Notes: generated by a model not told the origin, from the letters alone. 64,000 bases of DNA from Pelobates cultripes (GCA_933207985.1 OW240921.1:2786769-2850768), one strand, 5' to 3'; shown: positions 1-10,423, numbered from the stretch's first letter. Translations and numbers: made by a program.

Positions 1-45
1 GAAGACAAACGTGAGGAAGACAAACGTTTGGAAGACAAACGTTTG
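1..45 (-). repeat. 15-bp tandem triplication inside RNase H coding sequence
   Basis: Three consecutive ~15-bp units (gaagacaaacgt plus three bases) encode a repeated K/S-R-L-S-S block on the minus strand, where the sister copy near 34500 has a single RLSS. This is an in-frame local expansion of the RNase H region. The array touches the window edge, so the copy number may be higher. Confidence 0.75.
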
Positions 46-421
46 GCATCCCCTATATATGCCAGGTTTTTGTGATCAGTTATGATCAACAGGGGGTCCT
101 TGGAACCCTCCAAAAGATGTCGCCACTCCTTGAGGGCAAGAATAATGGCCAACAGTTCTCTATTGCCAATATTGTATTGCGCTCAACAGGAGACATCTTT
201 CTGGAGAAGTAGCCACAAGGAAGCTTTCTCTCTGAGAGAGAACAGACCCTACCCTATCTCGGATGCATCAACCTTCAATATAAAAGGTTTACTGATGTCG
301 GGATGTTTTAGTATGTCCGCAAAGGCAAATCTTTGTTTAAGAGTCTCAAAAGCATTCACAGCCTCTTTGGACCATATCGTGCTACTAACCCCTTTGCGAG
401 TCATATTAGTGATGGGGGCTA
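1..421 (-). pseudogene. Ty3 RNase H region, fragment
   Basis: The minus strand from 421 down to 46 aligns by eye with 34020-34520 of the plus-strand sister element. It includes the segments for the acidic residue-containing start of RNase H and the W-R-H-L-V-E-G block. It would degrade the RNA strand of the RNA/DNA hybrid during reverse transcription. Stops interrupt the frame and the gene leaves the window at position 1. Confidence 0.75.
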
Positions 422-1028
422 TTACAGAAGAAAATCCCTTGATGAATCTGTAATAGTTGGCAAAACCAATAAACCTTTTAAACCAGAGGGTAATGGCCAG
501 TGTAGTACAGCCTCTAGTTTTTTAGGATCCATTTGAAATCCCGATGCAGAGATGTTGTAACCCAAAAAGTGGACTTCAGGCTGGTCAAATATACACTTTT
601 CTAATTTACAATAAAGTTTATTTTTCAACAACGTCTGCAGAACCTGGTTCACATGGGAGTCGTAAGTTTGAAGATCAGGGGAATACACCAAAATATCGTC
701 CCTGAAGTCTATCGAACAATTCGGAAATGAGTGGGATAAGGTATGCATTTTTTTACAGTGATTTTATTACGTGCCCTGTAGTCTATGCAAGGCGTAACTC
801 ACCACCTTTTTTCTCAACAAAAAAGAATCCTGCACCAGCTGGTGAGGATGACTTTCTTATGTGCCCTTTGCTCAAGGATTCTCTGATGTATTCCTCCATT
901 ATTTTACTCTCCTGGGGAGATAAGGCATAAACTGCCCCGTTTGGTGGCATAGCGCCTGGAAACAGGTTAATGGCACAGTCATATGCTCTGTGGGGAGGCA
1001 ATACATCGGATTGAGCCTTGTTAAACAC
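422..1028 (-). pseudogene. Ty3 reverse transcriptase, internally deleted
   Basis: The N-terminal fingers are readable around 783-1028 ([17 protein letters not shown], then [11 protein letters not shown]). The catalytic region follows at 422-748 as a degenerate DD motif (FRDDILVYSPD, where the sister copy has YLDD), then the thumb ([17 protein letters not shown]). About 100 residues between fingers and the DD motif are missing compared with the copy at 33232-33822, and the frames differ, so no active polymerase can be made. Confidence 0.85.
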
Positions 1029-1584
1029 CTCCTGAAGTTCTCAGTATTGTATGGGAACTCCAGGAGTTTTGGGGAGTGGTAGTACCCAATCTCTTTACTA
1101 CTGGTTTTATACATCTCCCCATACACTCTTTATCCCATTCTAATATCTCCCCATTAGCCCAGTCAATATAGGGATTGTGCTTACTCAGCCACGGAAACCC
1201 TAATATGATAGGACATGATGGAGAAGTAATAACCTGAAATGTCATCTCCTCCCTATGGGAGGCCCCAATAGAGATCGTAATAGGGACAGTTTTGTGGGTT
1301 ATAAGCGGTTGTGTGAGTGGTCTACCATCAATAGCCTCTACAGCTAGCGGCGTAGGTCTCTCCCTGACCGGTATCTCATTACCCCTAATAAACTGAACAT
1401 CAATAAAATTTCCAGCAGCACCTGAGTCCATTAGGGCACTGCAAGAAAACTTCTTGTTATCAAGGGAAATAGATACCTCAAGGAGGAATCTACTTTTGTT
1501 TTTGTTAGAGGACAACTCCATCACACCTAAGATCTGTCCCCTTAAGGTTCTTAGGTGAGGAAGTTTTCTGGACGCACTGGGCAA
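1021..1584 (-). pseudogene. Ty3 retropepsin-like aspartic protease
   Basis: The reading frame contains the retropepsin active-site motif (ALMDSGAAGNFID: D-S-G) about 55 residues in and a later I-L-G-F-P-W-L-S hydrophobic turn, both typical of Ty3 proteases. The protease processes Gag-Pol. The frame is open over this stretch, but upstream gag and downstream RT are in other frames, so it is part of a dead polyprotein gene. Confidence 0.8.
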
Positions 1585-2483
1585 TTAGTTATCATATGTC
1601 CCTTTCTACAGCAATATAGGCATGACCCCTCCCTTCTCCTATACTGTTTTTCAGCCTCCGATAGTCTAGTGACCCCCAACTGCATAGGTTCGGGTTCGGA
1701 CTGTACAGGGAGGTTAGACAAAACAGGTTTAGAGAATCGAGGTGCTAGGGACATAGCCGTACGTCTGGTCTTGCTTCTAGTGACTTCTCCGAGTCTTAAC
1801 CTAATATCAATATGCATGACAAACGTAATAAATTTGTTAAGGCTCTTTGGTAACTCTTTAGCTCTATCTCATCTAGTATAGTCTCTGAGAGACCCTTTTT
1901 GAATGCTGAGATTAACCCATTGTTAGTCCAGTCTACCTCGGAAGCTAAGGTATGTACTTCAATAGCATAATCCGAGATAGACCGGTTACCTTGTCTGATG
2001 TGCATTAGGGCAGTGGAGGCGTCATCCTCTCTACCCAATGGCTCAAACGAGAGCTTGAATTCGGCAAGGAATTCCTGGTAATTATGAGCAATGCTCCGAT
2101 TACTCTCCCACAACGGATTAGCCCAGGCAAGGGCCTTGCCCTTTAATTGATTCATTAGAAAACCAATTTGCTCTGTCCGTGGGGAACAACTCTGGTGAGG
2201 CCTCAAAATGGTACTTCACCTGATTAAGAAAACCCCTGCATTCCTGGATATTGCCATCAAACTGTAGGGATCTAGATAAGGAGACGCTAGGAGTCCTATT
2301 AACAGTGGGTGGAGGTACACAGGGTAGAGGTGCTATAGGAGGAGACGCTGCAGGCTGCAGATGTGCCGTTCTAGCGAGAAGCGTACTGAAAGCCTAAGTG
2401 AATTGATCCATACGGTGATCATTCTCCTCTAATTTCCTCTCCAAGCACCTATGTGCTGACACAGTTCTACAGGATCTATGGCC
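1551..2483 (-). pseudogene. Ty3/sushi gag with CCHC zinc knuckle
   Basis: The minus strand shows the retrotransposon Gag core (MNQLKGKALAWANPLWE and FEPLGREDDASTALMHIRQGN) in 1796-2206. A single zinc knuckle, C-x2-C-x4-H-x4-C (CLYCCRKGHMITNC), follows in 1551-1817. Gag forms the capsid and the knuckle binds RNA. The N-terminal part (2207-2483) and core are separated by a frameshift, and another separates the core from the knuckle. Confidence 0.88.
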
Positions 2484-2490
2484 ATGTCGT
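2481..2490 (-). other. Putative self-primer binding site of the Ty3 element
   Basis: Just internal to the LTR, the minus strand reads ACGACATGGC. It is complementary, with one mismatch, to GCCCTGTCGT at 2755-2764 inside the same LTR. This mirrors the perfect 10-nt match in the sister element (31700-31709 with 31418-31427), so it is read as a decayed self-priming site. Confidence 0.55.
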
Positions 2491-2492
2491 AA

Positions 2493-2897
2493 TGTCAGGA
2501 TTACTGTTTGATCCAGCACGTAGAACTGTATAGCACGGATGACAAATAAGTAACGTATAACCGGTCCTTAGAATGGCCGGATTTAACGTACATAGAATAG
2601 TCAAAATACTAGCCGAGGTAAGGGAACACAGAAAGGGACGAAGCCAGAAGTCAGGATACCAGAATTTAGAGAAATCAATAAACAAAGCCAAAGTAAAAAA
2701 AAAGGTAGAAAACTATAAACAGGAATGCACTCTCGGACAACCACAAGGGAAACCACGACAGGGCACTGAGCAGGATGAGAACTGGGCCTAAATACCCCTC
2801 CTCTAGATCTGATAGGCTGTAACTGGCCTTTGACCCCAAAGTCAGTTACCAGGTTCCATTTGCATAATTGCTGCTCAGCATTAACCCTTCTGTGGAT
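2493..2897 (-). repeat. Truncated 5' LTR of the Ty3 element
   Basis: The sequence matches the LTRs at 31201-31697 and 36070-36565 in reverse orientation. The LTR 3' terminus (..CCTGACA on the minus strand) is intact at 2493. The match stops at about 2897, where unrelated sequence begins, so the outer ~80 bp are lost. Confidence 0.85.
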
Positions 2898-3052
2898 TAG
2901 CAAGTACGCCATGTATTCAAAAATTATATATTTGTCTCTATATAGGAAACTAAAAGTCTAGTTTGTACCTACTCTTCATATTCACAATTATTGGTAGTGA
3001 TTGAAATTAAATGGTATTTTTCAAGATGTAATATCTAACTTTTTGATCTGTT
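2898..3052. other. AT-rich LINE 3' flank
   Basis: No gene is seen. The right end of this stretch continues the L1-type ORF2 once the solo LTR at 3053-3987 is removed, so it is probably the 3' UTR of that LINE on the minus strand. Confidence 0.45.
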
Positions 3053-3987
3053 TGTAACGGATTACCAGGAACCCCGATGTTGACGGATGCTCCTAGTGCT
3101 TCCCGAGGGCTCCAAGCACTCCAATTGACACCATAAGCACTGCAGACCCCACAAACCGCTGCAGCTTGGTTGGGGTCTCACTGTTTCCTACTCACCCTGG
3201 ACCTACGACAAGGCTCCAGGTTCCAGTGGGTGAACCTCTCTTTCCCCAGAGAGTGAAGCAGGAACAGGAACAAGCTCTTACAAGAGCTTAGTGATGATTC
3301 AAGGGAGTATGAAGAGCATAGCAATCTGTTGTAGCAGATTCCCCCAAAAAGAGACAGGACTCTAGATTGAGGGTGAAGTAGAACTGAAGGTTTAATGGTA
3401 CAGCTGCTCTTTTTATACAGTTTTTCCCCACAAGGTTACCGCCCAGGTGGACCTTGTGAGGCACAGGACATCAAATTCACATTCCAATAAAAACAGAGTT
3501 TTACACTTGAACATTCCCAGTTACTGTACACAAACCCTCACCTCTGCCTGTGATACAATTAACAAAGACAATAGACTAACTCAATTAACTCTAAGCAGAA
3601 AAAACATAAATTTTTACAAACCCCCAAAAGTATCCCAAAACACAACACATCCCCTGATAGCCCCAATCTGGGTGAACAACATATCCAAAAATCACCCAGA
3701 TCGTTTCAGGGGATCTGGAATTTCCTGGAAGTCTTGTTTTTTGCCCCACTGTGCGCATGGTCCCATGCCCAAAACCGTTCCATACACTCGATGACAAAAC
3801 ACTGCTGGACAATTTAAGATGGCCACCACCACATGTTTGAATCTGTTCCAGTTAAAAGGTCAAGAGGCAGAAACAATAATTTTGAACATGGGTTATCACA
3901 GGGCCCATAGTCCCAGGGTAGGAGGCTGGCAAGCAGGCCCCTCCAAAAACTCATGGAAAACTCCCTTAAAAAGGGGAGTTTGTCACA
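3053..3987 (-). mobile_element. Solo LTR, family A
   Basis: The 935-bp unit begins TGTGACAAA and ends CCGTTACA on the minus strand, the termini shared by all family-A LTRs in this window. Flanks are ctgtt and ccgtt, a 5-bp target duplication with one mismatch. No internal region is attached, so it is a solo LTR left by LTR-LTR recombination. It interrupts the C-terminal end of an L1-type ORF2. Confidence 0.82.
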
Positions 3988-5001
3988 CCGTTCATCCCAC
4001 ATTTTACCTTTCTCCATTTTACATTGTTGTATAACTACTTCTTTTGTATATTGCCATGATTCTACCCATGGAGTTTTCCAGTTTCTGGTTATAGATAATT
4101 TAAACGCTAGCAGTATATGCACCAATAGACATTTTTTATTATGAGGCATAGATGGTATATTGAGGTGTAACAACACCATATTCGGTGTCCGTCTCTGTTG
4201 TATGTCTAAGAGTCTATTAATATTTAAAATTATATGTTGCCAACCAGACTGGATTATGGGACAATCCCACCAAATATGTCTTTCATTCGCCTCTGGTTGT
4301 CCACATATCCAACAGAAAAGATTCTCTTCAGGATACATTTTTGCCATTCGAGCAGGGGTCGAATACCGTCTGTTAGACGGTTTATATTGTATTTCTACTA
4401 CATTTAAGCAGTGTACCATATAGTATACATCCTGGAGAGAGGCATACCAATCATTGAGATTAATAACGATTTGAAGGTCTTTCCCCCAGCTGCCAAAGCC
4501 CCTAGGACTTATCGGCCTTTTAATTGCCTTTAATACTTCTGCACATCTCGCTAATAGATTTCCGCCCTTTCCTATCTTTATGATGTCGCTGAGTTTCTTA
4601 AAGGAGTCTGCATTGGGTCCCTTTTGCAATGTTGCCATAGTGAACCTTCTAACTCTGATGTAATTAAATATCTGTTCCTGTGTGAGATTTATTGATTGTT
4701 GGAGATCACGAAATGTTCTAGTTTGATTCCATCCAGTATATTAAATATATTTACAATACCATTGTTTATCCATACATTTAGTCTAATTCATCTATCAAAT
4801 ACATTAGAAATTGTTTTGGAAAAGAGGGAAGTATTTTGTTTGTCAAGTTTGCTTGTCTTTTAAACTATATTGTCCCTCTATCTTTATGTCCCAGAAGATA
4901 TTAATCAGCTTATACGATAATTTTAAATAAGCTTCTTCCAGAGCGTACCATACCTGAGATATATGATTCCAAATATGTGACAATAAGGCTGCCCTCTGGT
5001 A
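3988..5001 (-). pseudogene. L1/Tx1-type LINE ORF2, C-terminal part
   Basis: The minus strand contains the cysteine/histidine motif typical of the L1 ORF2 C-terminus (C-W-I-C-G-Q then H-I-W-W-D-C-P-I-I). It is preceded by a W-G-K-D-L segment and followed by a lysine-rich helix (NWKTPW). The open part spans about 4012-4638. The region upstream to the gap at 5002 looks like the same ORF but with stops. A family-A solo LTR at 3053-3987 splits the last codons. RT and endonuclease domains are not present here. It is a 5'-truncated, dead LINE copy. Confidence 0.75.
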
Positions 5002-5101
5002 NNNNNNNNNNNNNNNNNNNNNNNNNNNNNNNNNNNNNNNNNNNNNNNNNNNNNNNNNNNNNNNNNNNNNNNNNNNNNNNNNNNNNNNNNNNNNNNNNNN
5101 N
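5002..5101. other. Assembly gap (100 N)
   Basis: Exactly 100 undetermined bases, the size used for gaps of unknown length. Confidence 0.99.
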
Positions 5102-5511
5102 ATCTAAAATGGATGCTGTCCAGTAGGCGGGAGGGTCTGCTAGGGAGGGTGTGCTGCTAATTGGCTGGAATGTGTCTGCTGACTGTGAGGTACAGGGTCA
5201 AAGTTTACTCAATGATGACGAATAGGGGGCTGGTCGAACCGCGCATATGTTCGCCCGCCGTGGCGAACGCGAACATGCTATGTTCGCCAGGAACCGTTCG
5301 CCAGCGAACCGTTCGGTACATCACTATACTGCATATTTCAGTTACAGGTTGAAACCATACCTTACAAAACTACACAAACTCTTATATGAAATCAGGTACA
5401 TTTTTAGCCATGATGGCTCCCCCGCAATATAGACGTTTTTCAATGAGTAGGTTTTACTGGCTTATAGGGATCTAGGAGACCAAAAGATGTTATGTTTCTG
5501 GCATCTCTACC
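5102..5511. repeat. Unclassified repeat rich in TTCGCC/GGCGAA palindromes
   Basis: No gene is seen. Between about 5232 and 5325 the sequence alternates TTCG, GCGAAC and GTTCGCC motifs in both orientations, ending with a GGTACATCACTATA block. This suggests the end of a non-autonomous DNA transposon, but I could not find the matching end, partly because of the gap to its left. Confidence 0.4.
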
Positions 5512-5695
5512 TTGGAGTTAGTGGTCCTGCAAGGCCAAAAACCATCCTCCACGCATGAGGTATTATGCCCCCCGGGCCAAAACATAGTTAGCCGCCTTGC
5601 ACAGTGGCATAGAGAGGGCCTCAGTTGTCACTGTCTACCTCATGATTTAAATGTCTCAGAGAGGCCAACACCCCGCCACAATGTTCGTGGGCCAC

Positions 5696-6502
5696 TGTGA
5701 CGAAAGCAACTTCGCCACTGGTTCTTGGAAGGGCCTGTTGGCCAGCATCGTGCCTCAGGACTATGGGCACTGCAATATACTTTGCCCAATGCACTTTAAA
5801 AGGCTCTGTTCTCATGTGATGTATGTACTTTGTATTCCAGATAGAGAGACTGACTGTTAGCCCTAATTCTCTGGAATTGCTTTGGACATGGGACCATGTG
5901 CATGGTGGGTCAAAAAGAGACTTCCATGGAATTTGTGAACCCCTGCTCTGATCTGGGTGATTTTTGGATATGTTGTTCACCCATATCAGGGGGATATGTG
6001 GTGTTTTAGGGTGTTTTCCAGACTTTGTAAAAATTAGTTTTTTCTGTTTAGAGTTAATTGAGTTAGCCCATTGTCTTCGTTAATTGTATCACAGGCAGAG
6101 GGGAGGAATTGTGCACACTGTATGGGAGTGACTGAATGTAAACCTCTGTTTTTACCGGTTTGTATGTTTTGTATTCGGTGCCCAACTAGGTCCACCTGGG
6201 CATCACCTTTGCTGTAAAACTTGTATAAAATACCAGTGTGTGCCATTAAACTGTCACACCTTCTTACCCTCAACTCGCAGCCTCGTCCTGTGTTGTAGGG
6301 AACTGCTATAATCACACTTGGGATTGCAATACTCTGTATGCTGGGTTTTAATCACTAGCTCTTCTAAGAGCTGTTCCTGCTTTGCTCTTTGAAGGAAGAG
6401 AGGTTCACCCACTGGATCCTGGAGCCTTGTCATAGGTCCAGGGTGGGTAGGAGACGGCGAGACCCCAACCAAGCTGCATCGAGTGACAACTGATCTGTTA
6501 CA
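5696..6502 (+). mobile_element. Solo LTR, family A
   Basis: The 807-bp unit starts TGTGACGAAAGC and ends CTGTTACA. Flanks gccac and gtcac form a 5-bp target duplication with one mismatch. A TATA-like TATAAAATA near 6225 fits the promoter of the other copies. It is shorter than its relatives because part of its 3' portion is missing. Confidence 0.82.
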
Positions 6503-6749
6503 GTCACGAATCCCCTCATGACAAAGCATAGATAGAACCTCTCAAGCCACTTGGCAACTAGTAGGGCCTCACCTGTCACCAACCTAGTGAATTGCTTCAG
6601 GGCTTGGCACTAGCTAGCTAGCCAGCCTGCCAGTAAAACGATCCTGATCCAAGCTAATTATTAATATATTGCAGCATGTCTCAGATCCTTCTAAAAAAGT
6701 GATGACATGTCGATCCCCAGTACTCCAGTCTGGTCCTTTACACCTACAC

Positions 6750-6850
6750 AAAAAGGTGACACCTATCAGGTCATGGACTATTCCTCGTATTACGACTGAG
6801 CTTCGCAGACACAACATTCCTTTCCCAGCAACGGAAAACTGTTCAGGCTC
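6750..6850 (+). pseudogene. Ngaro gag N-terminal fragment (SAP-like motif)
   Basis: Translation gives S-W-T-I-P-R-I-T-T-E-L-R and then I-P-F-P-A-T. This matches residues 38-60 of the gag at 10366-11589 (AWTIPKITAELRLRGIPFPAT), a helix-loop-helix resembling a SAP DNA-binding motif. It ends abruptly at the internal deletion. Confidence 0.7.
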
Positions 6851-6869
6851 ATGTATATCAATACGGACA

Positions 6870-7200
6870 ATGCTGATGCTGGCGTAGGCACAAAACCGCT
6901 ATGTACCTGGCCTTTTATGGCTTCCTGTGGCCACGAGAATTCCCGATCAGTGGCCAACATAATGTACAAGGTTGCCTTTGAAGCTCCTACCTAATAAAAC
7001 ATCAAGATCATTACATACTGACTCTACCCGTGACCAAAACGAGTCAACTGGGTCAACCCGTCCACTTTCCATAATATCTCACAAATAATATATGGTGCCC
7101 AGTAAAGGTTTTCGATTCTTACCTCCTCACCGTACCGAACATTGTATCTCTCACTTCAAGGGGCTATCCTCACTACCTCGATATAAACCCTAGCCTTTAT
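6870..7200 (+). pseudogene. Ngaro tyrosine recombinase, fragment
   Basis: Readable pieces include Y-L-A-F-Y-G-F-L-W-P-R-E-F (first catalytic Arg region) and I-W-C-P-V-K-V, both with counterparts in the intact-looking recombinase at 7855-8789. The H-x-x-R box and the nucleophilic tyrosine are not preserved. It is a relic. Confidence 0.65.
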
Positions 7201-7432
7201 TCAGGACAATTGTTTAGGATATGTACTTGTACTTATGTTGTATGATGTTCTTTACTCAATAAATTTATTTTGACCCTGATATGTATTCCTTTTTGCCCAC
7301 TTTATTTACTGGCCTACAGCATACGTCGGTTTCGGCACACACTTCAACCGACTTTTCCTATCACAGGTTTGCTAACAACAATCTTACATCATATCATAAT
7401 CAATGTTGCCCAGAACACAAAAAAAAATAAAT

Positions 7433-7476
<44 letters not shown>
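7433..7476. repeat. (TA)n microsatellite
   Basis: An uninterrupted TA run directly borders the 3' end of the Ngaro element. A second TA run borders its 5' end (13705-13760), suggesting insertion inside, or expansion beside, an AT dinucleotide tract. Confidence 0.95.
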
Positions 7477-7480
<4 letters not shown>

Positions 7481-7578
7481 GCTCGGAATTTAAATACGTA
7501 ATGGATAGTATCTGTGAGCAAAGTTGGTTGTGGTGTGCCGAAACCAACGTACGAGTGGGCCTGTAAATAAAAGAGGGC
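7477..7578 (-). repeat. Ngaro terminal repeat B2
   Basis: 102 bp, identical as read to 7715-7816 (offset 238 bp). It forms the outer 3' end of the element. In Ngaro elements B1-A2 together are a copy of the circular junction used as template for integration. Confidence 0.88.
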
Positions 7579-7620
7579 CCACCAAGGATAATGTAGTTAA
7601 AACAGGGTGTAGGTGGGTGG

Positions 7621-7714
7621 GGACAATCAGCTGAGCGGCAGCGGTGAGTAGGGGCTGGGAGTTTAAGTAGGGGACTTACTCCTCCCACAAATTCAGGCCT
7701 AATGGCCTTTCTAC
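7621..7714 (-). repeat. Ngaro internal repeat A2
   Basis: 94 bp, identical as read to A1 at 13611-13704 (offset 5990 bp). It lies between B1 and B2, as expected for split direct repeats. Confidence 0.88.
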
Positions 7715-7816
7715 TTGTGCTCGGAATTTAAATACGTAATGGATAGTATCTGTGAGCAAAGTTGGTTGTGGTGTGCCGAAACCAACGTACGAGTGGGCCT
7801 GTAAATAAAAGAGGGC
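7715..7816 (-). repeat. Ngaro repeat B1
   Basis: 102 bp, identical as read to B2. It follows the recombinase gene at 40 bp or less and probably contains its polyadenylation region (TTTATT on the minus strand near 7805). Confidence 0.88.
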
Positions 7817-7854
7817 AAAAGATAAATTCAAGAAAATACACACTTTATTGCATT

Positions 7855-8789
7855 TTACAAGACCAAGTTCCTGAAAGCTTGGCGAAGCTCTTTCTCTGGT
7901 TGCGGAATATATGCGTTATATATGGAGGATTTCCATCGCCCGAGCCTTTTGATGATGTGGACCGGTGCGTTTGTGCTAGAGGCTGCTGAGGCGGCTCCTA
8001 TGCGGAAGGAGTGCCCGGAGAATGCAGCCGGGTTGTGTCCGAGCTTAGATAACAGGGTTCTGACATGTAACATCAATTTAGCCGTGGTAAGCGGGTGCCC
8101 TTGTAATGTTAAGAGCGGAGAGTCTGGCAGGTGAGTGTGAAGAGTTGACCGTAGTTGGTCGAGAACTTTCACCGGACACCAGGCATTATCAGTAGGGAAG
8201 AGAGGAATTATAGTAGGATGTATTGATCGGTTGGTTTTCGTGGTAGGGATAGAAAGGAGGTAGTGATCCTCTACCTTGGTGAGGTGTGAAGTTTTAAGGC
8301 ATCGAGCCATATCTCCTTGACAAATCACGGTGAACTCTCTAGGTCTGAGAAAACCGTAGAAAGCGAGATATATGGCAGATTTTATCACCGTATTGGTGTA
8401 GCTATCAAATGGGGCTGTGTCAAGGAGATTGCTAAGTGACCTGAAGATAGGCCCGTCTATGGCTAATCTAGTGCTTGCGAGTGGTGATGAAACCTTTGAT
8501 ATACCTTTCAAGACCTTTTTAATGGGGTATGAAGACAAAAAAGGAGTGCTGTTAGGAAAATTGGTGAGGCTGTGGTGCTGAACCCCGGTGAGGTAAAGTT
8601 TAATGGTGTTGTGTGACAGATTAAGGTGTAGGTGGCAAAAAGAGGCAAAAGACACCATGGTTTGATAGAAAAGTCACCTTGTAGCCCGAATTCTGCAGTG
8701 AATTTGTTAAATATGTTAAGTGCCCTATTGTAAGTGATAGCAGTGTTGGGTGATAATGCTTGGTGAGTGAGTGATCTAGCGTGAAGCAA
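7855..8789 (-). pseudogene. Ngaro tyrosine recombinase (one frameshift)
   Basis: The protein would integrate a circular DNA intermediate by tyrosine-recombinase chemistry. The first ~42 codons (8789 to about 8665) read HARSLTHQALSPNTAITYNRA, the usual SAM-like N-terminal helix. The frame then shifts by one base and continues from about 8658 to 7855 for 267 codons. Catalytic features are present: a first Arg in F-L-R-P-R-E-F, H-S-F-R-I-G-A-A (H-x-x-R), and L-G-R-W-K-S-S-I-Y-N-A-Y-I with the nucleophilic Tyr. It begins 8 bp after the RT gene ends. The frameshift near 8665 is the only evident lesion; it could be a sequencing error or a real mutation. Confidence 0.88.
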
Positions 8790-8797
8790 GAGTGTGC

Positions 8798-10423
8798 TTA
8801 ATCCAATATTAGTTCGTGAAACCGTGGTGTCCTGGATGGCTGTTGGTGAGCTGCTGGGAGTGCCTGAGAAAATGCCTGGAATCGAGAACGAGAAAGAGCG
8901 TCAGCGGCGGTGTTGTGAATACCCGGGATGTGAGAACATACTAAGTGAAACTGATTGGATGCTGCCAGCCAGGTCAACTTGCGAATCAGCCGCATGATGG
9001 TCAGGGAAGATGAGCGCCCTTTGTTAATGATATCGCAAGCTGCCGAGTTATCTGAGTAGCATTTTACTGCCTTGCCGGACCAGAGATGACCCCAGGTGTG
9101 TGCGGCCGCCACAATGGGGTAAATTTCAAATAGGGCTGAGGTCTCCCTGAATCCTGGCAAGGCATCCGTCTCAGTGGGCCAGTGGCCCCTAAACCAGTGG
9201 TTCCCGAAAATGGCTGCGAAACCGGTGTTGGCTGCTGCGTCTGTGTGGATGATGGGTGAAGAGGTGGAGAGAGGGGGGATAAACATGGAGATACCATTCC
9301 AGTCTTTCAAAAACTTCCCCCACATAGCCAAGTCAGCCTTGGCGTGGGGGTCCAAAGAAACTGTGCCGGAGTCCGGGACTCCGTGGAGCAGGCAAAGAAG
9401 TCTGGAAATGAAAGACCTTCCCTGCGGAATGATGCGCATGGCGAAGTTCAGAGATCCAAGAAGGGACTGAAGTTCTCTCCTGGTGCAAACGTCATTCCGC
9501 AGGAACGTGTCTATCTCCCCTCTCAATCGTGAAAGTTTGTCGTGTGGAAGGCTAGCTCTGAGTTTGACAGAATCGAGCTCTATGCCTAAAAAAGTCAACT
9601 TTGTTGTGGGTCCTATAGTTTTGGCTGGGGACAAAGGGACTCCCAGTGTGGAAAAAAGTGCGGTAGTACTATTGATTGCTGTGGGTGTTGATGACCCTGG
9701 CTCTATCAGTAGAAAGTCGTCTAGATAGTGAATAACGGAGTGACACCTGATGACGTTCAGAAGCAGCCAGCATAGTGACTCTGCGAAAATGTCGAAAAGT
9801 TTGGGGCTGCTTCGAGAACCAAAAGTGAGTCGTGTTGAGAAGTAATAATACCCTCGCCATTTAACACCGTGTAAGTGCCAGAGTGAGGGGTGTATGGGCA
9901 GTAATTTAAAGGCGTTAGTGATGTCTGTTTTGCTGAGCCAGGGTCGATTACCAGATGTCATGATGGACTGTATGGCGTCGTCGATGGTGACGTACTGCAG
10001 AGAGAATTCGTCTGCTGGAATGAGTGCGTTTATGCTTGGAACAAAAGAGGAGTGCGGTGCCGATAAATCGATAATGAGACGTTTTTTATTAGAATATTTG
10101 TGAATAGCAATACCAATAGGGTTAGTGCGCCAGGAGGAAAACGGTGAAGAGGTGAAAGGACCGATCATGAAACCGTTTGTGGTTTCTGCGGAAATGAGAG
10201 TGTCTACAGCGACTGGGTCTAAACGTGCAGACTGGAGATTAGGACATTCTAGTGTACCTGGGGGAATGGCTACTATGCCTGTGTGAAACCCTTGTGAGAA
10301 ACCTGTGGTGAGAAAATCCACTAAGTGCCTGCTGGGGTGAGACCTTAGATAAAAAACCAGGTTAGTCATTTGTTTGGTGACAACCTGGCTGGACACATGG
10401 TCTTGGTATGTGCCCTGAAACAT
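8798..10423 (-). CDS. Ngaro reverse transcriptase-RNase H
   Basis: This open frame of 541 codons encodes the polymerase that copies the element RNA. In order it shows an N-terminal region (about 1-110), RT fingers (TSGNRPWLSKTDITNAF, first Asp of the catalytic triad), the YxDD box as H-Y-L-D-D-F-L-L-I (around residue 230), an A-D-L-A-M-W linker, and RNase H with acidic residues in HTDAAANTGF, Y-S-D-N-S-A-A and H-N-T-A-A-D-A-L-S-R. No methyltransferase domain follows. It overlaps gag by 58 bp in another frame, so its translation would need frameshifting, reinitiation or a spliced RNA. The frame is uninterrupted, so the protein may be functional. Confidence 0.93.
   Translation of the reverse strand: MFQGTYQDHVSSQVVTKQMTNLVFYLRSHPSRHLVDFLTTGFSQGFHTGIVAIPPGTLECPNLQSARLDPVAVDTLISAETTNGFMIGPFTSSPFSSWRTNPIGIAIHKYSNKKRLIIDLSAPHSSFVPSINALIPADEFSLQYVTIDDAIQSIMTSGNRPWLSKTDITNAFKLLPIHPSLWHLHGVKWRGYYYFSTRLTFGSRSSPKLFDIFAESLCWLLLNVIRCHSVIHYLDDFLLIEPGSSTPTAINSTTALFSTLGVPLSPAKTIGPTTKLTFLGIELDSVKLRASLPHDKLSRLRGEIDTFLRNDVCTRRELQSLLGSLNFAMRIIPQGRSFISRLLCLLHGVPDSGTVSLDPHAKADLAMWGKFLKDWNGISMFIPPLSTSSPIIHTDAAANTGFAAIFGNHWFRGHWPTETDALPGFRETSALFEIYPIVAAAHTWGHLWSGKAVKCYSDNSAACDIINKGRSSSLTIMRLIRKLTWLAASNQFHLVCSHIPGIHNTAADALSRSRFQAFSQALPAAHQQPSRTPRFHELILD

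Larger units (their letters stand above)
1..2897 (-). mobile_element. Decayed Ty3/Gypsy (sushi-type) retrotransposon, cut by the window edge
   Basis: Read on the minus strand, this stretch gives a 5' LTR, gag, a zinc knuckle, aspartic protease, reverse transcriptase and the start of RNase H, the order of Ty3/Gypsy elements. It is clearly the same family as the element at 31201-36565: the LTR, gag and RNase H segments are nearly the same, which fixed the boundaries. Frames are broken in several places, and the core of the RT palm is missing between the segments read at 1028 and 748. The 5' LTR lacks its first ~80 bp at 2897, and the integrase half lies outside the window. It is a dead copy. 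Confidence 0.9.
5512..7430 (+). mobile_element. Decayed, internally deleted Ngaro (DIRS-order) copy
   Basis: Plus-strand segments match the minus-strand Ngaro element at 7477-13704 in the same order. 5512-5695 and 6503-6600 match its leader (around 11650-11930), 6750-6850 its gag start, 6870-7200 its tyrosine recombinase, and 7286-7410 its B terminal repeat. The central gag and the whole RT are deleted. A family-A solo LTR (5696-6502) interrupts it. It cannot encode any full protein. Confidence 0.75.

Noticed and set aside
1555..1881. 108-codon plus-strand frame over the Ty3 gag/protease junction
   Set aside because: It is antisense to recognised gag and protease sequence and has no motif of its own.
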